Shown: positions 19,399-28,931, numbered from the stretch's first letter. The stretch is 64,000 nucleotides of DNA from Klebsiella terrigena (GCF_006539725.1 NZ_BJNO01000010.1:62001-126000); one strand, 5' to 3'. Made by a program: numbers and translations. The notes: generated by a model from the letters alone, not told the origin.

Positions 19399-20628
19399 TC
19401 AAGACCAACGTTTAATGATGATGGACGTATTGATGCCGCCAAAGGCGAAGTTATTGCTCTGCAGGTACTCGCAGTCGATCCTGCGCGCTTCCCCCATGAT
19501 GTAGTCGAGCTCGCCGCACTGGGGATCCGGCTGGCGCAGGTTGAGCGTCGGGGCGAACCAGCCTTCACGCATCATCTGCAGGCTCATCCAGGCTTCCAGC
19601 GCCCCGCAGGCGCCCAGCGTATGGCCAAAATAGCTTTTCAAGGACGAGATCGGCACGCGGTTGCCGAAGAGGGCGGCGCTGGCCCGGCTTTCGGCAATAT
19701 CGCCGCGATCGGTTGCCGTACCGTGGGCCGAAATATAGCCGATATCTTCGGCGCGTAAACCGGCCATGCTGAGCGCCTGCGCCATGCAGATTTGCATCGT
19801 TTCCTGCTGCGGCTGGGTGATATGCGCGGCGTCGCAGTTGGTGGCAAAGCCGACGATTTCGCCGTAGATCGTCGCGCCGCGCGCTTTGGCGTGCTCCAGC
19901 TCTTCGAGGATAAGCGTACCGGCGCCTTCGCCAATCACCAGGCCATCGCGACGCGCGTCGAACGGCGACGGGGTGGTTTTCGGCTCATCGTTGCGCTGGC
20001 TGGTGGCGAACAGGGTATCAAAGATCGCCGCTTCGGACGGACAGAGCTCTTCGGCGCCGCCGGCCACCATTACCGTTTGATAGCCGTGGCGAATGGCTTC
20101 CCAGGCGTAGCCGATGGCCTGGCTGCCGGAGGTGCAGGCGCTGGAGGTGGGAATAACCCGCCCGCGCAGGCCGAAGAAGAGTCCGGTGTTAACCGCGGTG
20201 GTGTGCGGCATCATCTGCACGTAGGTGGTGCCGGTAATGTTGTTGGTATGCTTTTCCGTCAGCATGGTAGCAAACTCGCTCACCGGGCCGGTGCTGCCGG
20301 TCGACGAGCCGTAGGCAATACCGGTTTCGCCGTTCGTCAGCACCGCTTCGCCAATCAGGCCGGCCTGCTCCAGCGCCAGCTCGCTGGCGCGGGTGGACAT
20401 CAGCGATACCCGGCCCATGGCGCGAATACGCTTGCGGGTATAGTGCTCCGGCAGGGTGAAATCGTCGACCGGCGCGCCAAGCAGGGTATGCAGGCCGTCG
20501 TAGATTTGCCACTCCGGCATCTTGCGCACGGCGTTCTCGTAAGCGAGCAGCCTGGTGGAAACGTCCTGCCAGTTTTCCCCAAAGGCGGTGACGCCGCCCA
20601 TCCCTGTGATCACGACACGACGTGTCAT
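19399..20628 (-). CDS. apeR: APE 3-oxoacyl-ACP synthase (FabF-like), ApeR
   Basis: Ketosynthase that condenses malonyl-ACP with the growing aryl polyene. 409 aa, FabF type. The Cys-His-His triad is visible: C165 in TSSACTSGSQ, H302 in SAHGTATDRGD and H336 in KSYFGHTLGACG. The gene starts with the 4-bp ATGA overlap with apeQ. ape letters follow the E. coli aryl polyene cluster as I recall it; the function is well supported, the exact letter less so. Its precise step (starter loading or elongation) cannot be read from sequence. Confidence 0.88.
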   Translation of the reverse strand: MTRRVVITGMGGVTAFGENWQDVSTRLLAYENAVRKMPEWQIYDGLHTLLGAPVDDFTLPEHYTRKRIRAMGRVSLMSTRASELALEQAGLIGEAVLTNGETGIAYGSSTGSTGPVSEFATMLTEKHTNNITGTTYVQMMPHTTAVNTGLFFGLRGRVIPTSSACTSGSQAIGYAWEAIRHGYQTVMVAGGAEELCPSEAAIFDTLFATSQRNDEPKTTPSPFDARRDGLVIGEGAGTLILEELEHAKARGATIYGEIVGFATNCDAAHITQPQQETMQICMAQALSMAGLRAEDIGYISAHGTATDRGDIAESRASAALFGNRVPISSLKSYFGHTLGACGALEAWMSLQMMREGWFAPTLNLRQPDPQCGELDYIMGEARRIDCEYLQSNNFAFGGINTSIIIKRWS

Positions 20629-21356
20629 AACATACCTCCATTGATGGAAATAACCTGGCGGGTGACGTAGCCCGCAATGTCGGACATTAAATAGCTGGCC
20701 AGCCCGGCCACTTCTGCTGCCTGACCCATACGCTTCATCGGGATCATTGCCATCGCCTCTTTCTGCGCGGCCTCTTCCATCTCGATCATCCCGGTATCAA
20801 TCAGCCCCGGCGCAATGCAGTTGACGGTGATTTTGCGTTTCGCCAGCTCGATAGCCAGCGCTTTGGTGGCGCCGATAATGCCCGCCTTCGCCGCGCTGTA
20901 GTTGACCTGACCGCGGTTGCCCATCACCCCGGAAACGGACGACAGGGTAATAATCCGCCCGCCTTGACGGGCGCCGATCATCGGCATAATGCACGGCTGA
21001 ATGACGTTGTAAAAGCTGTCGAGGTTGGTGTGGATGACGCAATCCCAGTCGTCGTCGCTGAGTGCCGGGAAGGCGCCGTCGCGGGCGATCCCGGCGTTGC
21101 TTACCACGCCGTACCACGGGCCGTGGGCGGCGATATCCTGCTCCAGCACCTCGCGGCACTGCTCGCGGTTGGCGACGTCAAAGCTCAGCACCCGTCCGGC
21201 ACCGCCGGCGGCCTGCAGGGTTTCGAGGGTCTCCCGCGCGCCCTCGGCGTCGCGATGGTAATGAACGCCGACGGTAAAACCGTCCGCCGCCAGCTGGCAG
21301 GCGATGGCGCGGCCAATGCCCTTGCTGGCACCGGTAACTAATACTGAGCGACTCAT
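20625..21356 (-). CDS. apeQ: APE 3-oxoacyl-ACP reductase (FabG-like), ApeQ
   Basis: NADPH-dependent short-chain dehydrogenase that reduces the 3-keto group in each elongation cycle. 243 aa. Cofactor motif TGASKGIG at residues 8-15, NAG at 87-89, catalytic S140, Y153 and K157 (NYSAAK). The length matches FabG. Coupled by 4-bp overlaps to apeP upstream and apeR downstream. Confidence 0.9.
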   Translation of the reverse strand: MSRSVLVTGASKGIGRAIACQLAADGFTVGVHYHRDAEGARETLETLQAAGGAGRVLSFDVANREQCREVLEQDIAAHGPWYGVVSNAGIARDGAFPALSDDDWDCVIHTNLDSFYNVIQPCIMPMIGARQGGRIITLSSVSGVMGNRGQVNYSAAKAGIIGATKALAIELAKRKITVNCIAPGLIDTGMIEMEEAAQKEAMAMIPMKRMGQAAEVAGLASYLMSDIAGYVTRQVISINGGML

Positions 21357-21829
21357 GGTTTCTCTCCCTGATTAAAAAGCGTCGTTAACTCTTCGGCGGT
21401 GGGCTGGAAGGTATTCACCCTGCCGGTTGCCAGCGCCTCATCCCCGGCGCTGATGGCGCACTCGAAGCTGCCAAAACGCGCGTCCTGCATGAGCAGGCTG
21501 ACGCTGATGGTCAGCGTCTGGCCGGCGGGCAGAATCCCCGCGGCGCAGATAAGCTCCCTGGCGCCGAGCACCATGCCGAGCGCAATAGTGCTTTGCCCCT
21601 GCTGGCGGCGATGCCAGCCCGACCAGACGCCGACGGTCTGCGCCATCAGCTCCAGCGCAAACCAGCCGGGCAGGTTACCGTCGGCGTCAAGAAACGGCGC
21701 CAGCACGCCGCGCCCGGTGACGGCAACGCGGCACGCGGCGGTTTCGTCAGTGACCTCCAGCACCTCTTCCAGCAGCAGCATCGGCGCGTCGTGCGGCAGG
21801 TAGTCGCCGGGCGATAAATAGTGGTTCAT
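21353..21829 (-). CDS. apeP: APE 3-hydroxyacyl-ACP dehydratase (FabZ/FabA-like hot dog), ApeP
   Basis: Hot-dog fold dehydratase-like protein, 158 aa. YLPHDAPMLLLEEVLEV (from residue 10) resembles the FabZ start with its histidine; LPGWFALELMAQTVGVWSG is the central-helix region with the acidic residue. The sequence is longer and more divergent than FabZ. In the characterised E. coli system ApeP and ApeI are reported to work as a heteromeric dehydratase; the two genes are both present here. Confidence 0.85.
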   Translation of the reverse strand: MNHYLSPGDYLPHDAPMLLLEEVLEVTDETAACRVAVTGRGVLAPFLDADGNLPGWFALELMAQTVGVWSGWHRRQQGQSTIALGMVLGARELICAAGILPAGQTLTISVSLLMQDARFGSFECAISAGDEALATGRVNTFQPTAEELTTLFNQGEKP

Positions 21830-22995
21830 AAAACTCTCCCGAGCAGAATGCTGGCGTTATTGCCGCCAAAGGCGAACGAGTTGGACAGGATCGTCGGACG
21901 GGCGAGCGGCTGCGCGGTATCGATAATGCCGCAGGCGGGCAGCGCCGGGTCGCGCGGCGAAAGACTGAAATCCTGAGCCGGCAGCGGCAGGCTGCGCTGC
22001 AGGATCAGCATGGCGATTGCCGCTTCGGTGATCCCCGCCGCGCCCAGCGTATGGCCGGTCAGATGCTTGGTGGAGCTGCACGGCACCTGCTCGCCAAACA
22101 GCGCGCTTACCACCTGCGACTCCACCTGATCGTTAAGCGGCGTCGCGGTGCCGTGGAGGTTGATGTAGCCCACCGCCTCGGCTGAGAGACCGGCATCGTC
22201 GAGCGCCTGGCGAATGGCGCGGATGGCCCCTTCGCCCTGCGGATGAGGGGCCGAAATATGGTGCGCGTCGCTGGACTCGCCCACCCCGAGCAGGGCGATG
22301 GGCTGCGGCTCGCGGGTCAGCAGCATCAGCCCTGCGCCTTCGCCGATCGTAATTCCGCTCCGGTCGCGGCCGAAGGGCTGGCACAGCGTCGGGGAGAGGG
22401 ACTCCAGGCTGTGGAAGCCGTTCACCGGCATCCGGCTGAGGGAGTCGGCGCCGCCGACAATCGCCACGTCCGCGAGGCCGGCCTCGATCAGCCGCCGCCC
22501 GCTGATTATCGCGCGGGCGCTGGAGGAGCAGGCGGTGGAGAGGGTAAAGGCCGGGCCGTCGAGATCCAGCCAGTGGCTGAGAAAGCGCGACGGATCGCCC
22601 AGCTCCTGCTGCGGGTAGTGCCAGGCCGCGCTCGCCTTCGCGTTGAGGGTTAAGTCCACGTGCCTGTCGCCCTCATCGAGTCCGGAGGTGCTGGTGCCGA
22701 GCACCACCGCCACGCGGTCGCGGCCGTAGCGGGCGATAGCGTCGTCCACCTGTGGCTGAATCTGCGCCAGCGCCGCCAGCAGCAGCTGATTGTTACGCGT
22801 GCGATGGGCGGCAAACGCGTCGCCGATGGCGGGCAGCTCGCCGTCAACGCCGCCGAGCATCGCCTGCGGTTGCCCCTGCAGCCAGCCGGCGCGCGGGCGC
22901 ATACCGGGGGCGATGCCGCGCGTCAGGTTGCAGGCAATCTCGTCGAGGCTGTTGCCCAGCGCGTTAATCATGCCGACAGCGGAAATGTAGATCAT
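21826..22995 (-). CDS. apeO: APE ketosynthase, ApeO
   Basis: Second full-length ketosynthase, 389 aa from the ATG at 22995. Catalytic C156 in LSTACSSSA, H281 in NLHGTATPLND and H315 in KHLTGHTLGAAG. It is expected to pair with the shortened ketosynthase-like ApeC as a KS/chain-length-factor heterodimer that extends the polyene. The start is 2 bp from the apeN stop, and the end overlaps apeP by 4 bp. Confidence 0.88.
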   Translation of the reverse strand: MIYISAVGMINALGNSLDEIACNLTRGIAPGMRPRAGWLQGQPQAMLGGVDGELPAIGDAFAAHRTRNNQLLLAALAQIQPQVDDAIARYGRDRVAVVLGTSTSGLDEGDRHVDLTLNAKASAAWHYPQQELGDPSRFLSHWLDLDGPAFTLSTACSSSARAIISGRRLIEAGLADVAIVGGADSLSRMPVNGFHSLESLSPTLCQPFGRDRSGITIGEGAGLMLLTREPQPIALLGVGESSDAHHISAPHPQGEGAIRAIRQALDDAGLSAEAVGYINLHGTATPLNDQVESQVVSALFGEQVPCSSTKHLTGHTLGAAGITEAAIAMLILQRSLPLPAQDFSLSPRDPALPACGIIDTAQPLARPTILSNSFAFGGNNASILLGRVL

Positions 22996-22996
22996 C

Positions 22997-23581
22997 TCAG
23001 TCACCCAGGTATTGAATGGTGATGTGGTAGCCGAAGGCGTGCTGCTGAATGCTGATGGGCTCACGGCGGCCTTTGCGGTTCAGGTAGGTGATTTCCGTCA
23101 CCAGCCTGCCGCGGGCGTTGCGCAGCTCGCGCCTGTCGCCGGCGTCGGTCAGCGTCCAGCCTTTCGGCAGCTGCGGCTGCCAGGCCGCTATCGGCCAGTG
23201 GCTGAGCATCACGTCGGCCAGCACCTGACTGGCGGGCGGCATCTGCGGCACCACGATCGACTGTTCGGTATGCACGCCTTTTTCATCATAGGTGACGAGG
23301 AACAGGCGAATGCCCACCGATGAGAGCCCGGCCAGCGTCACCCTGTGCGCATCGGCGTTGAGCATCACCAGCAGCGACTGGGTCTGGCCGTTAAAGCTGC
23401 CGGTCAGCAGCTGCTGTGAGCTGAGCGTCGGTGAGATGCCCGGCGCCGGGAGCGTCACGCGGGTGCCCGGCTCCAGCCACGCCTGCGGGCGGTCCTGCTG
23501 CGCCTTCTGCGAATGGCTGCAGCCGGCAAGGGCTAAGGTGGCAATCAGCGCAAGGGCGCGGCCAAATCTGAACGTCATCAT
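22997..23581 (-). CDS. apeN: APE-associated lipoprotein, DUF3261-like, ApeN
   Basis: Predicted lipoprotein of 194 aa. The signal peptide ends in the lipobox LALAGC with the lipidated Cys at residue 21. No enzymatic motif is seen. Its place between the MMPL exporter and the ketosynthase suggests a role in carrying or inserting the aryl polyene lipid at the outer membrane; that is inferred. Its start overlaps apeM by 4 bp. Confidence 0.82.
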   Translation of the reverse strand: MMTFRFGRALALIATLALAGCSHSQKAQQDRPQAWLEPGTRVTLPAPGISPTLSSQQLLTGSFNGQTQSLLVMLNADAHRVTLAGLSSVGIRLFLVTYDEKGVHTEQSIVVPQMPPASQVLADVMLSHWPIAAWQPQLPKGWTLTDAGDRRELRNARGRLVTEITYLNRKGRREPISIQQHAFGYHITIQYLGD

Positions 23582-25902
23582 CGTCTGTGTTTCCCTTTTT
23601 TGCCGGGCATCGCCAGGGGCGATAGCAGGAAGGCGGTGAAAATCCCGCTGACCAGCACAATGCCAAAGCTGGCGATCGCCTGGGTTGAGCTAAATACCAG
23701 CATGCCGAGGGTCAGCAGCGTGGTCATCATGGCCAGGGTAACGGCCAGCAGCGAGGTCAGCGGCGTGCCACGCGGGTTGCTGAAGAACAGCGTGTAGTTG
23801 ATGCCAATCCCCAGCACCAGCACCAGCGCCAGCAGCGAGAACAGATTGAGCGAGTGGCCGCTGAAGGAGAGCGCCGCGAGGCCGCAGCCTAATGAGAGCA
23901 CCGAAGGCACGAGGCTGATAAGCCCTTTACGCCAGCCGAGGCGCAGAACCGCCCCGCAGGCGATGGTCGCCAGGGCAATACCCAGCAGCCCGGTGAGCAA
24001 ATGACGATAGAGGGCGAAGAGCTCGTCGAAGGCGCTTTTCCTGTCGACCCACGCCACGCCGCTATATTTTGCGCCAAGGGCCTTCAACATCGGGCTCTCC
24101 TTCACGCCGTCAACCGGCACCAGCACGCCGCTCTCGCCGTTCTGCAGGGTTATCCATAGCAGACGCCAGCCTTCGCTGGCCGGGCTGGCAAGCCAGGCCT
24201 CCACGGTGACCGGCATGGGACTGAGATCCGGATTGATCGCCTGCAGCCCGGCGCTTTGCAGCACGCGGCTTACCGCCGGGGAGGCGGCCTTCAGCAGCGC
24301 CAGATCCTGATGCTGACGGGCCAGCGAGTTCAGGGGGATCGTCCGGTAGCCGTTAAGCAGCCCCTGCCGCTGCGCCTGTTCCAGCGCTGGCGTAAAGGCT
24401 TCCAGCCGCTCCAGCGTTTGCTGCGGCGTCCGCCCGTAGACCACGAACCACTTCTGATCGACGCCCTGGCCGGTTAAGGCCGCGATCGTCTTTTCCTGCG
24501 CCAGCAGGGGCTGCGGCAGCGCCTGTAGCTGTGAAATATCGTCGTCGACGCGCAGGGTGGCGATCCCCGCCAGCGAGCACAGCGCAAGGGCGACCGGCAG
24601 GCCGATGGTGAGCTTTTTATTGCGTCGCCATGCCGCCAGCCAGCGCAGCATCAGAACCATCGCCGGCACCGGGCGCACCGGCAGGCCGCGGGAGAGCAGC
24701 GGATGCCAGAAGATGACCGTCAGGCAGGAGGCGCTGAGCCCGGCGGCGGCGAATACCGACATCTGACGAATGCCGGGGAAGGGCGCAAGCATCATGATCA
24801 GATAGGCTACGACCACCGTAAGGAGCGCCAGCAGCAGCGCGTTGCGTACCTTGGCGAGGCTTTGCCACGGCGTGACCTCGCCGCCGTGCACCATCCGCTC
24901 GGTCAGGTAGTAGAGCGTGTAATCGGCGGAAATACCGATAATGCTCATGCTCATTACCAGCGTCATCAGGTGCAGCTCGCCGAACAGCAGCAGCGTGGCG
25001 ACGGTGCCCGCCAGCGCGCCGATGCCGATGGAGATCAGGCTCAGGATCAGCGGACGCAGCGAGCGAAAGACCGCGACGATGAGCAGAATAACGCCCAGGA
25101 TGGTGGCTACGCCGAGGGTTGAGATATCCCGCTTTGCCTGCTGGCTGGCGTAGTCGCTGTAAAATACCGTGCCGCGCGAGAGCAGCTGAGCCTGCGGATA
25201 GCGGGCCTTGAGCTCGGCTTCCAGGGCGGAGAGGGTGGTCACAAGACGATGCGTTTGCTGCATATCAAACGACGAACCCGCCAGCTCGCCGTGCAGCAGA
25301 TACCACTGGTTGCCCTGCTTATCCTCGGTCACCAGCCAGCCATCCTTCAGCTGCATACGCTGACCGTTTTTCGCCATCGCCAGCTGCGAGCCGCGCATCA
25401 GCATCAGCGGGTCATTTTGCAGCTCTTTGCCGCTGACGCCGGAGAAGGCGGAGTAGAGCTGAGAGAGGATCCACTGCGCCTGGGCTTCGCCGCCGTTTTG
25501 CAGGCGGGCGCGGGTGGCATCGTCAATCAGTCCGTTGCGGTGCTGCCAGAAAAAAGTGCCCCAGGCCTGCTGGCTGGCGGCATCCATCGGGCCCTTCACC
25601 GTCGCCAGCGCGTGGGCGTTCTGCAGCAGCCTGAGCCACTCGCGGGCCACCTGCGGGTCGGCCTGCTTGCCGGGGCTGACCAGCCACACCAGCTGCCGGT
25701 CAAGGCGCTGCATAAAGCCCTCATTGAGGCTCGGAGGAACGGCGCCAAGCGCCTGTTTCGGCAGCATCGCCAGCACGCTGCTGTTCATCCGCGACTGCGG
25801 CAGCAGCGTCAGCAGCACGCCCAGCATCACCAGGCAGGCGAGCCCCCACAGCAGCGCGAAGCTTCTGCGGTTACTGTGCAGCAAATCGTTGGCGTTCGTC
25901 AT
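23578..25902 (-). CDS. apeM: APE exporter, MMPL/RND-family membrane protein, ApeM
   Basis: Large inner-membrane transporter of 774 aa, RND superfamily MMPL type. A first helix (about residues 15-35) precedes a periplasmic domain to about 250. Then come clustered helices, a second periplasmic domain (about 440-620), and a final set of helices from about 635. This duplicated topology is typical. It is the best candidate for moving the aryl polyene lipid from the inner membrane towards LolA-like ApeL and lipoprotein ApeN. Its start overlaps apeL by 32 bp. Confidence 0.88.
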   Translation of the reverse strand: MTNANDLLHSNRRSFALLWGLACLVMLGVLLTLLPQSRMNSSVLAMLPKQALGAVPPSLNEGFMQRLDRQLVWLVSPGKQADPQVAREWLRLLQNAHALATVKGPMDAASQQAWGTFFWQHRNGLIDDATRARLQNGGEAQAQWILSQLYSAFSGVSGKELQNDPLMLMRGSQLAMAKNGQRMQLKDGWLVTEDKQGNQWYLLHGELAGSSFDMQQTHRLVTTLSALEAELKARYPQAQLLSRGTVFYSDYASQQAKRDISTLGVATILGVILLIVAVFRSLRPLILSLISIGIGALAGTVATLLLFGELHLMTLVMSMSIIGISADYTLYYLTERMVHGGEVTPWQSLAKVRNALLLALLTVVVAYLIMMLAPFPGIRQMSVFAAAGLSASCLTVIFWHPLLSRGLPVRPVPAMVLMLRWLAAWRRNKKLTIGLPVALALCSLAGIATLRVDDDISQLQALPQPLLAQEKTIAALTGQGVDQKWFVVYGRTPQQTLERLEAFTPALEQAQRQGLLNGYRTIPLNSLARQHQDLALLKAASPAVSRVLQSAGLQAINPDLSPMPVTVEAWLASPASEGWRLLWITLQNGESGVLVPVDGVKESPMLKALGAKYSGVAWVDRKSAFDELFALYRHLLTGLLGIALATIACGAVLRLGWRKGLISLVPSVLSLGCGLAALSFSGHSLNLFSLLALVLVLGIGINYTLFFSNPRGTPLTSLLAVTLAMMTTLLTLGMLVFSSTQAIASFGIVLVSGIFTAFLLSPLAMPGKKGKHRR

Positions 25903-26476
25903 CGGTCAGTTGCGCTGGCGTAAGTTGATGTTGAGAAAGGGTGATATCGGTGCGGTCGCCCTGCTTATCGTTTAGCTGAATGCGTTCCAGGTAGGCCTGT
26001 CCGCCGAGATCGATGGTGGCGAAGATTTTATCCAGCGGCGTGGCTATCGGCGTCAGGCGCAGCGTCCAGCGGCCTGCGCCCGCATCGTTGAATTCAACGC
26101 GGAAGTTCTGCTCCAGCACCCGGCGATCGGCCTGGAACAGCGCCCGCAGCAGATGGTTGAACTGAAACATCTGCGGGTTGCTCTCGGCGGTGATGACCTG
26201 CGGCGGCTGGTCGTTAATCGCCTGCACCATTCGCCTGTCGTCGAGCAGCAGCTGCATCGGGAACGGCTGGGTTTGATCCCACAGCAGGCCCTTATCGCGG
26301 GCGATCAGCATCGTTCCCTGAGATCGCAGCGGCTGCGGCAGATCCTTGATGGTGCGGGTTTGATCGAAGTGGGCGCGGATAACCGGCTGCTCGGTGAAGC
26401 GCTGCTGCAGATCGTCGAGCGTCAGCGCGCTGACCAGCGGGCAGACGAGCAGCGCCAGCAGGGGCCAGAGTTTCAT
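25871..26476 (-). CDS. apeL: APE outer-membrane carrier, LolA-like, ApeL
   Basis: Periplasmic LolA-like lipid carrier, 201 aa. A short signal peptide (residues 1-17, cut near VSALTL) precedes a LolA-type open barrel: HFDQTRTIKDLPQPLRSQGTM resembles the LolA start FSQTV..K..-SGTLWIKRP, and LLWDQTQPFP is the conserved WxxxxPFP segment. It probably shuttles the aryl polyene lipid across the periplasm. Overlaps apeK by 4 bp. Confidence 0.86.
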   Translation of the reverse strand: MKLWPLLALLVCPLVSALTLDDLQQRFTEQPVIRAHFDQTRTIKDLPQPLRSQGTMLIARDKGLLWDQTQPFPMQLLLDDRRMVQAINDQPPQVITAESNPQMFQFNHLLRALFQADRRVLEQNFRVEFNDAGAGRWTLRLTPIATPLDKIFATIDLGGQAYLERIQLNDKQGDRTDITLSQHQLTPAQLTDDERQRFAAQ

Positions 26477-26895
26477 GGCGTGACCCCCATGCGTTCAAAC
26501 AGAATATCCGGGCTGACGAAGCTCATTTCCCGGCTTTTCTCCTCTACCGCGACCTGAATGGTGTAGCCGGTGGTGGTCCGTTTTCCGCTGGCCGCGTCGA
26601 CGATCTCATAGCCAATGCGCAGCCGGTTCTCATACTCTTCGAGGCGGGCGCGCACGCGAAAGCGCTGTTCAAAGGTCAGCACGTCGCGGTACTTAACGCG
26701 GGTGTCGACGACCGGCCACAGGTAGCCGGACTCCTTCATCTGCCGGTAGCCGTAGTTGAACTGATTGAGCAGCGCCTCGCGGGCGATCTCGAAGTAGCGG
26801 AAATAGTTGCCGTGCCACACCACGCCCATCATATCGACGTCGTGAAACGGGACGGTCAGCTCTACTTCGGCAGTAAAACGGGGATCGTTAAGCAC
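26473..26895 (-). CDS. apeK: APE thioesterase (4HBT hot dog), ApeK
   Basis: Acyl thioesterase of the 4-hydroxybenzoyl-CoA/YbgC class, 140 aa. The active-site motif HDVDMMGVVWHGNYFRYFE (from residue 18) contains the catalytic Asp and the G-V-V-W-H-G-N-Y signature. It may release or edit the acyl chain. The start is GTG, preceded by AAAGGG, 3 bp after the apeJ stop. Confidence 0.87.
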   Translation of the reverse strand: MLNDPRFTAEVELTVPFHDVDMMGVVWHGNYFRYFEIAREALLNQFNYGYRQMKESGYLWPVVDTRVKYRDVLTFEQRFRVRARLEEYENRLRIGYEIVDAASGKRTTTGYTIQVAVEEKSREMSFVSPDILFERMGVTP

Positions 26896-26898
26896 CCT

Positions 26899-28587
26899 TT
26901 ACTCCTTCTCTTTGGCGTCTGGCAGCTGCCAGAAATCGAAAAAATTAAACCAGTCCAGCGGCGAGCGCAGGGCGTAGTGCTCGAGGCGGCTGGCGTAGCG
27001 ATCGACCGCGTTTTGGATCGCCTCCTCGCGCCCGGCGCGCGGCAGGATCAGCGGGTCGGCGAACGGTTCACAGTGAATATGCAGCTTGTCCTGCTGGCGG
27101 AGGGCGAAGATGAGCTGTACCGGACAGCGCAGGACCGATGCCAGAATAAAGGGCCCCTGCGGGAACGGCGCAGGCTGGCCCATAAACGGGCTCCAGCAGA
27201 CGCGCCACGTGCCGCCGCGCTGGGGCGTCACCGCAATGCGGTCGCCGACGATCGCAATCCATTCTCCGCGCTCCAGCTTCTCTTTCAGCAGGATGGCGGT
27301 ATCCGGACCGATATCGGTTACCGGTATCAGGTTCAGCCCGGCCTGGGGCGCCATCTCCTGCATGATTTGCTTAAAGCGGCGGGCGTTGTCGCTAAACACC
27401 AGCGCATTGATGGTTTTGGTGCCCTGCAGCTGCGCCAGCGCCCGGCAGGCTTCGACGTCGCCAAGATGCGAGGCCAGCAGCAGCTTGCCGCCGGGGGCGC
27501 TGCTGTGCAGCGTTTCCTCAGCGCCGGGCGCAAAAACCACATCGCGATCGAAGCGGAGCTCGCCGCGCCAGCCGGCGATTTTATCGAGCATCGCATGGCC
27601 AAAGCGCAGAAAGTGGCGATAGCTGTTCAGCGCAGGCAGCGGCTGCTGCCTGGCGCTAAGCTGCGTCCGCACGCGGGAGAGCCAGCTGCGGGAGGCCCGG
27701 CGGGCGCGGTGCGCGCTGAGCCAGTAGACCGCAACCACCGGATAGAGCAGCAGCGTAAACGCTTTGCGTCCCAGCAGACGCCACACCAGCAGCATCAGGC
27801 GCATGCCCCACAGCCCTTTGACCTCCTCCTGCTGCGCCCAGTGTACGGGGGAGCGGCGCAGCAGCAGGGAGGGGATGCGCGGCAGCATGCCGAGGAACAG
27901 GCGGGTATGCATCCAGGAGATGCGGCAGTTGTCCTTAAAGGCGTCAAAATGAGAGAGCCCGTCCGGCGGATAGGTGACGCGCGTTGGCACAAAATAGCTG
28001 GGGTTGCCCTGCCAGTAGAGGCGGACCATGACTTCGGTATCAAAATCCATGCGCTGGCCGAGGGCGACGCGCTGCGCCAGGCGCAGCGTTGGCGCTATCG
28101 GGTAAACGCGGAACCCGCACATGCTGTCTTTCAGCTGTAGCGATAGCGTTTCGATCCACACCCAAACGTGCGTTATCCAGCGTCCGTACAGGCGCGAGCG
28201 GGGAATGGAGTCGTCGTAAATCGGCTGGCCGGAAATCAGCGCCGCCGGATGGCGGCGGGCCAGCTCGAGCAGCTGCGGAATATCTTCGATGGCGTGCTGG
28301 CCGTCGGCGTCGACCTGCACGGCGTGGCTATAGCCGGCTTCGGCGGCGGCCTGCAGCCCGCGGATCACCGCCACCCCTTTGCCGGCGTTCTCGGCCAGCC
28401 GAATCAGCGTCAGGTTTGGCTCCCGCGCCGCCAGCTCGTTCAGCTGCAGGCGCGTCTCCTCGCTGCTGCCGTCGTCCACCACGATGCAGGGCAGGCCGAA
28501 CGGCTGCAGCCGGGCCAGCACGCGCGCCATCATTGCCCCGTGGTTGTAGCAGGGGATCACCACGCAGGGGCGGAAGGTTAGCGACAC
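26899..28587 (-). CDS. apeJ: APE glycosyltransferase-acyltransferase fusion, ApeJ
   Basis: Fusion of two enzymes, 562 aa. Residues 1-235 are a GT2 glycosyltransferase (CVVIPCYNHGAMM, DDGSSEETR, and the DxD-like VQVDADGQH). Residues about 290-545 are a lysophospholipid/LpxL-type acyltransferase with the HxxxxD/E motif in LLLASHLGDVEACR. The pair would build the sugar-containing lipid anchor and attach acyl chains at the membrane. The start is GTG at 28587 and overlaps apeI by 10 bp. Confidence 0.88.
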   Translation of the reverse strand: MSLTFRPCVVIPCYNHGAMMARVLARLQPFGLPCIVVDDGSSEETRLQLNELAAREPNLTLIRLAENAGKGVAVIRGLQAAAEAGYSHAVQVDADGQHAIEDIPQLLELARRHPAALISGQPIYDDSIPRSRLYGRWITHVWVWIETLSLQLKDSMCGFRVYPIAPTLRLAQRVALGQRMDFDTEVMVRLYWQGNPSYFVPTRVTYPPDGLSHFDAFKDNCRISWMHTRLFLGMLPRIPSLLLRRSPVHWAQQEEVKGLWGMRLMLLVWRLLGRKAFTLLLYPVVAVYWLSAHRARRASRSWLSRVRTQLSARQQPLPALNSYRHFLRFGHAMLDKIAGWRGELRFDRDVVFAPGAEETLHSSAPGGKLLLASHLGDVEACRALAQLQGTKTINALVFSDNARRFKQIMQEMAPQAGLNLIPVTDIGPDTAILLKEKLERGEWIAIVGDRIAVTPQRGGTWRVCWSPFMGQPAPFPQGPFILASVLRCPVQLIFALRQQDKLHIHCEPFADPLILPRAGREEAIQNAVDRYASRLEHYALRSPLDWFNFFDFWQLPDAKEKE

Positions 28588-28931
28588 AGGCGAATCTTCC
28601 CGCTGCTGGCGGTATGGCGCGCGTCGCCGTCGTGGCGCTGATAGCTAAAGGCCAGTATCTGGCGCGCTTCCTGCCAGCTCAGGACCAGCGTGACGGTGGT
28701 CTCCGGCAGCAGCGGCGCCTGGAATTTGACGTTCTGAATGCTGTGAAAGCGCCAGCCCGGCGCCAGCAGCGTGGTGGCGTAGTGCATCACCCAGTCGAGC
28801 TGCGCGACGCCTGGCAGCAGCGGCTGTACGGCAAAATGGCCGCCGAACCAGAAGAGGTTAGGGTCGAGGTGCAGGACGATTTCAACCTGCTGCGGCTGTG
28901 CCTGATGGCGCTCTATTTCATGGGGTATCAT
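28578..28931 (-). CDS. apeI: APE 3-hydroxyacyl-ACP dehydratase, ApeI
   Basis: Small hot-dog dehydratase, 117 aa from the ATG at 28931. FWFGGHFAVQPLLPGVAQLDWV carries the catalytic His and the FabZ-like PGV motif. It introduces the double bonds of the polyene, probably together with ApeP. A longer reading from 28961 adds ten residues, but the shorter start gives the usual length; it overlaps the apeH end by 14 bp. Confidence 0.87.
   Translation of the reverse strand: MIPHEIERHQAQPQQVEIVLHLDPNLFWFGGHFAVQPLLPGVAQLDWVMHYATTLLAPGWRFHSIQNVKFQAPLLPETTVTLVLSWQEARQILAFSYQRHDGDARHTASSGKIRLCR

Noticed and set aside
26812-28140. 442-codon open frame on the plus strand opposite apeJ and apeK
   Set aside because: Antisense shadow with Arg/Gln/Ala-rich composition and no domain; the minus strand has two convincing proteins.
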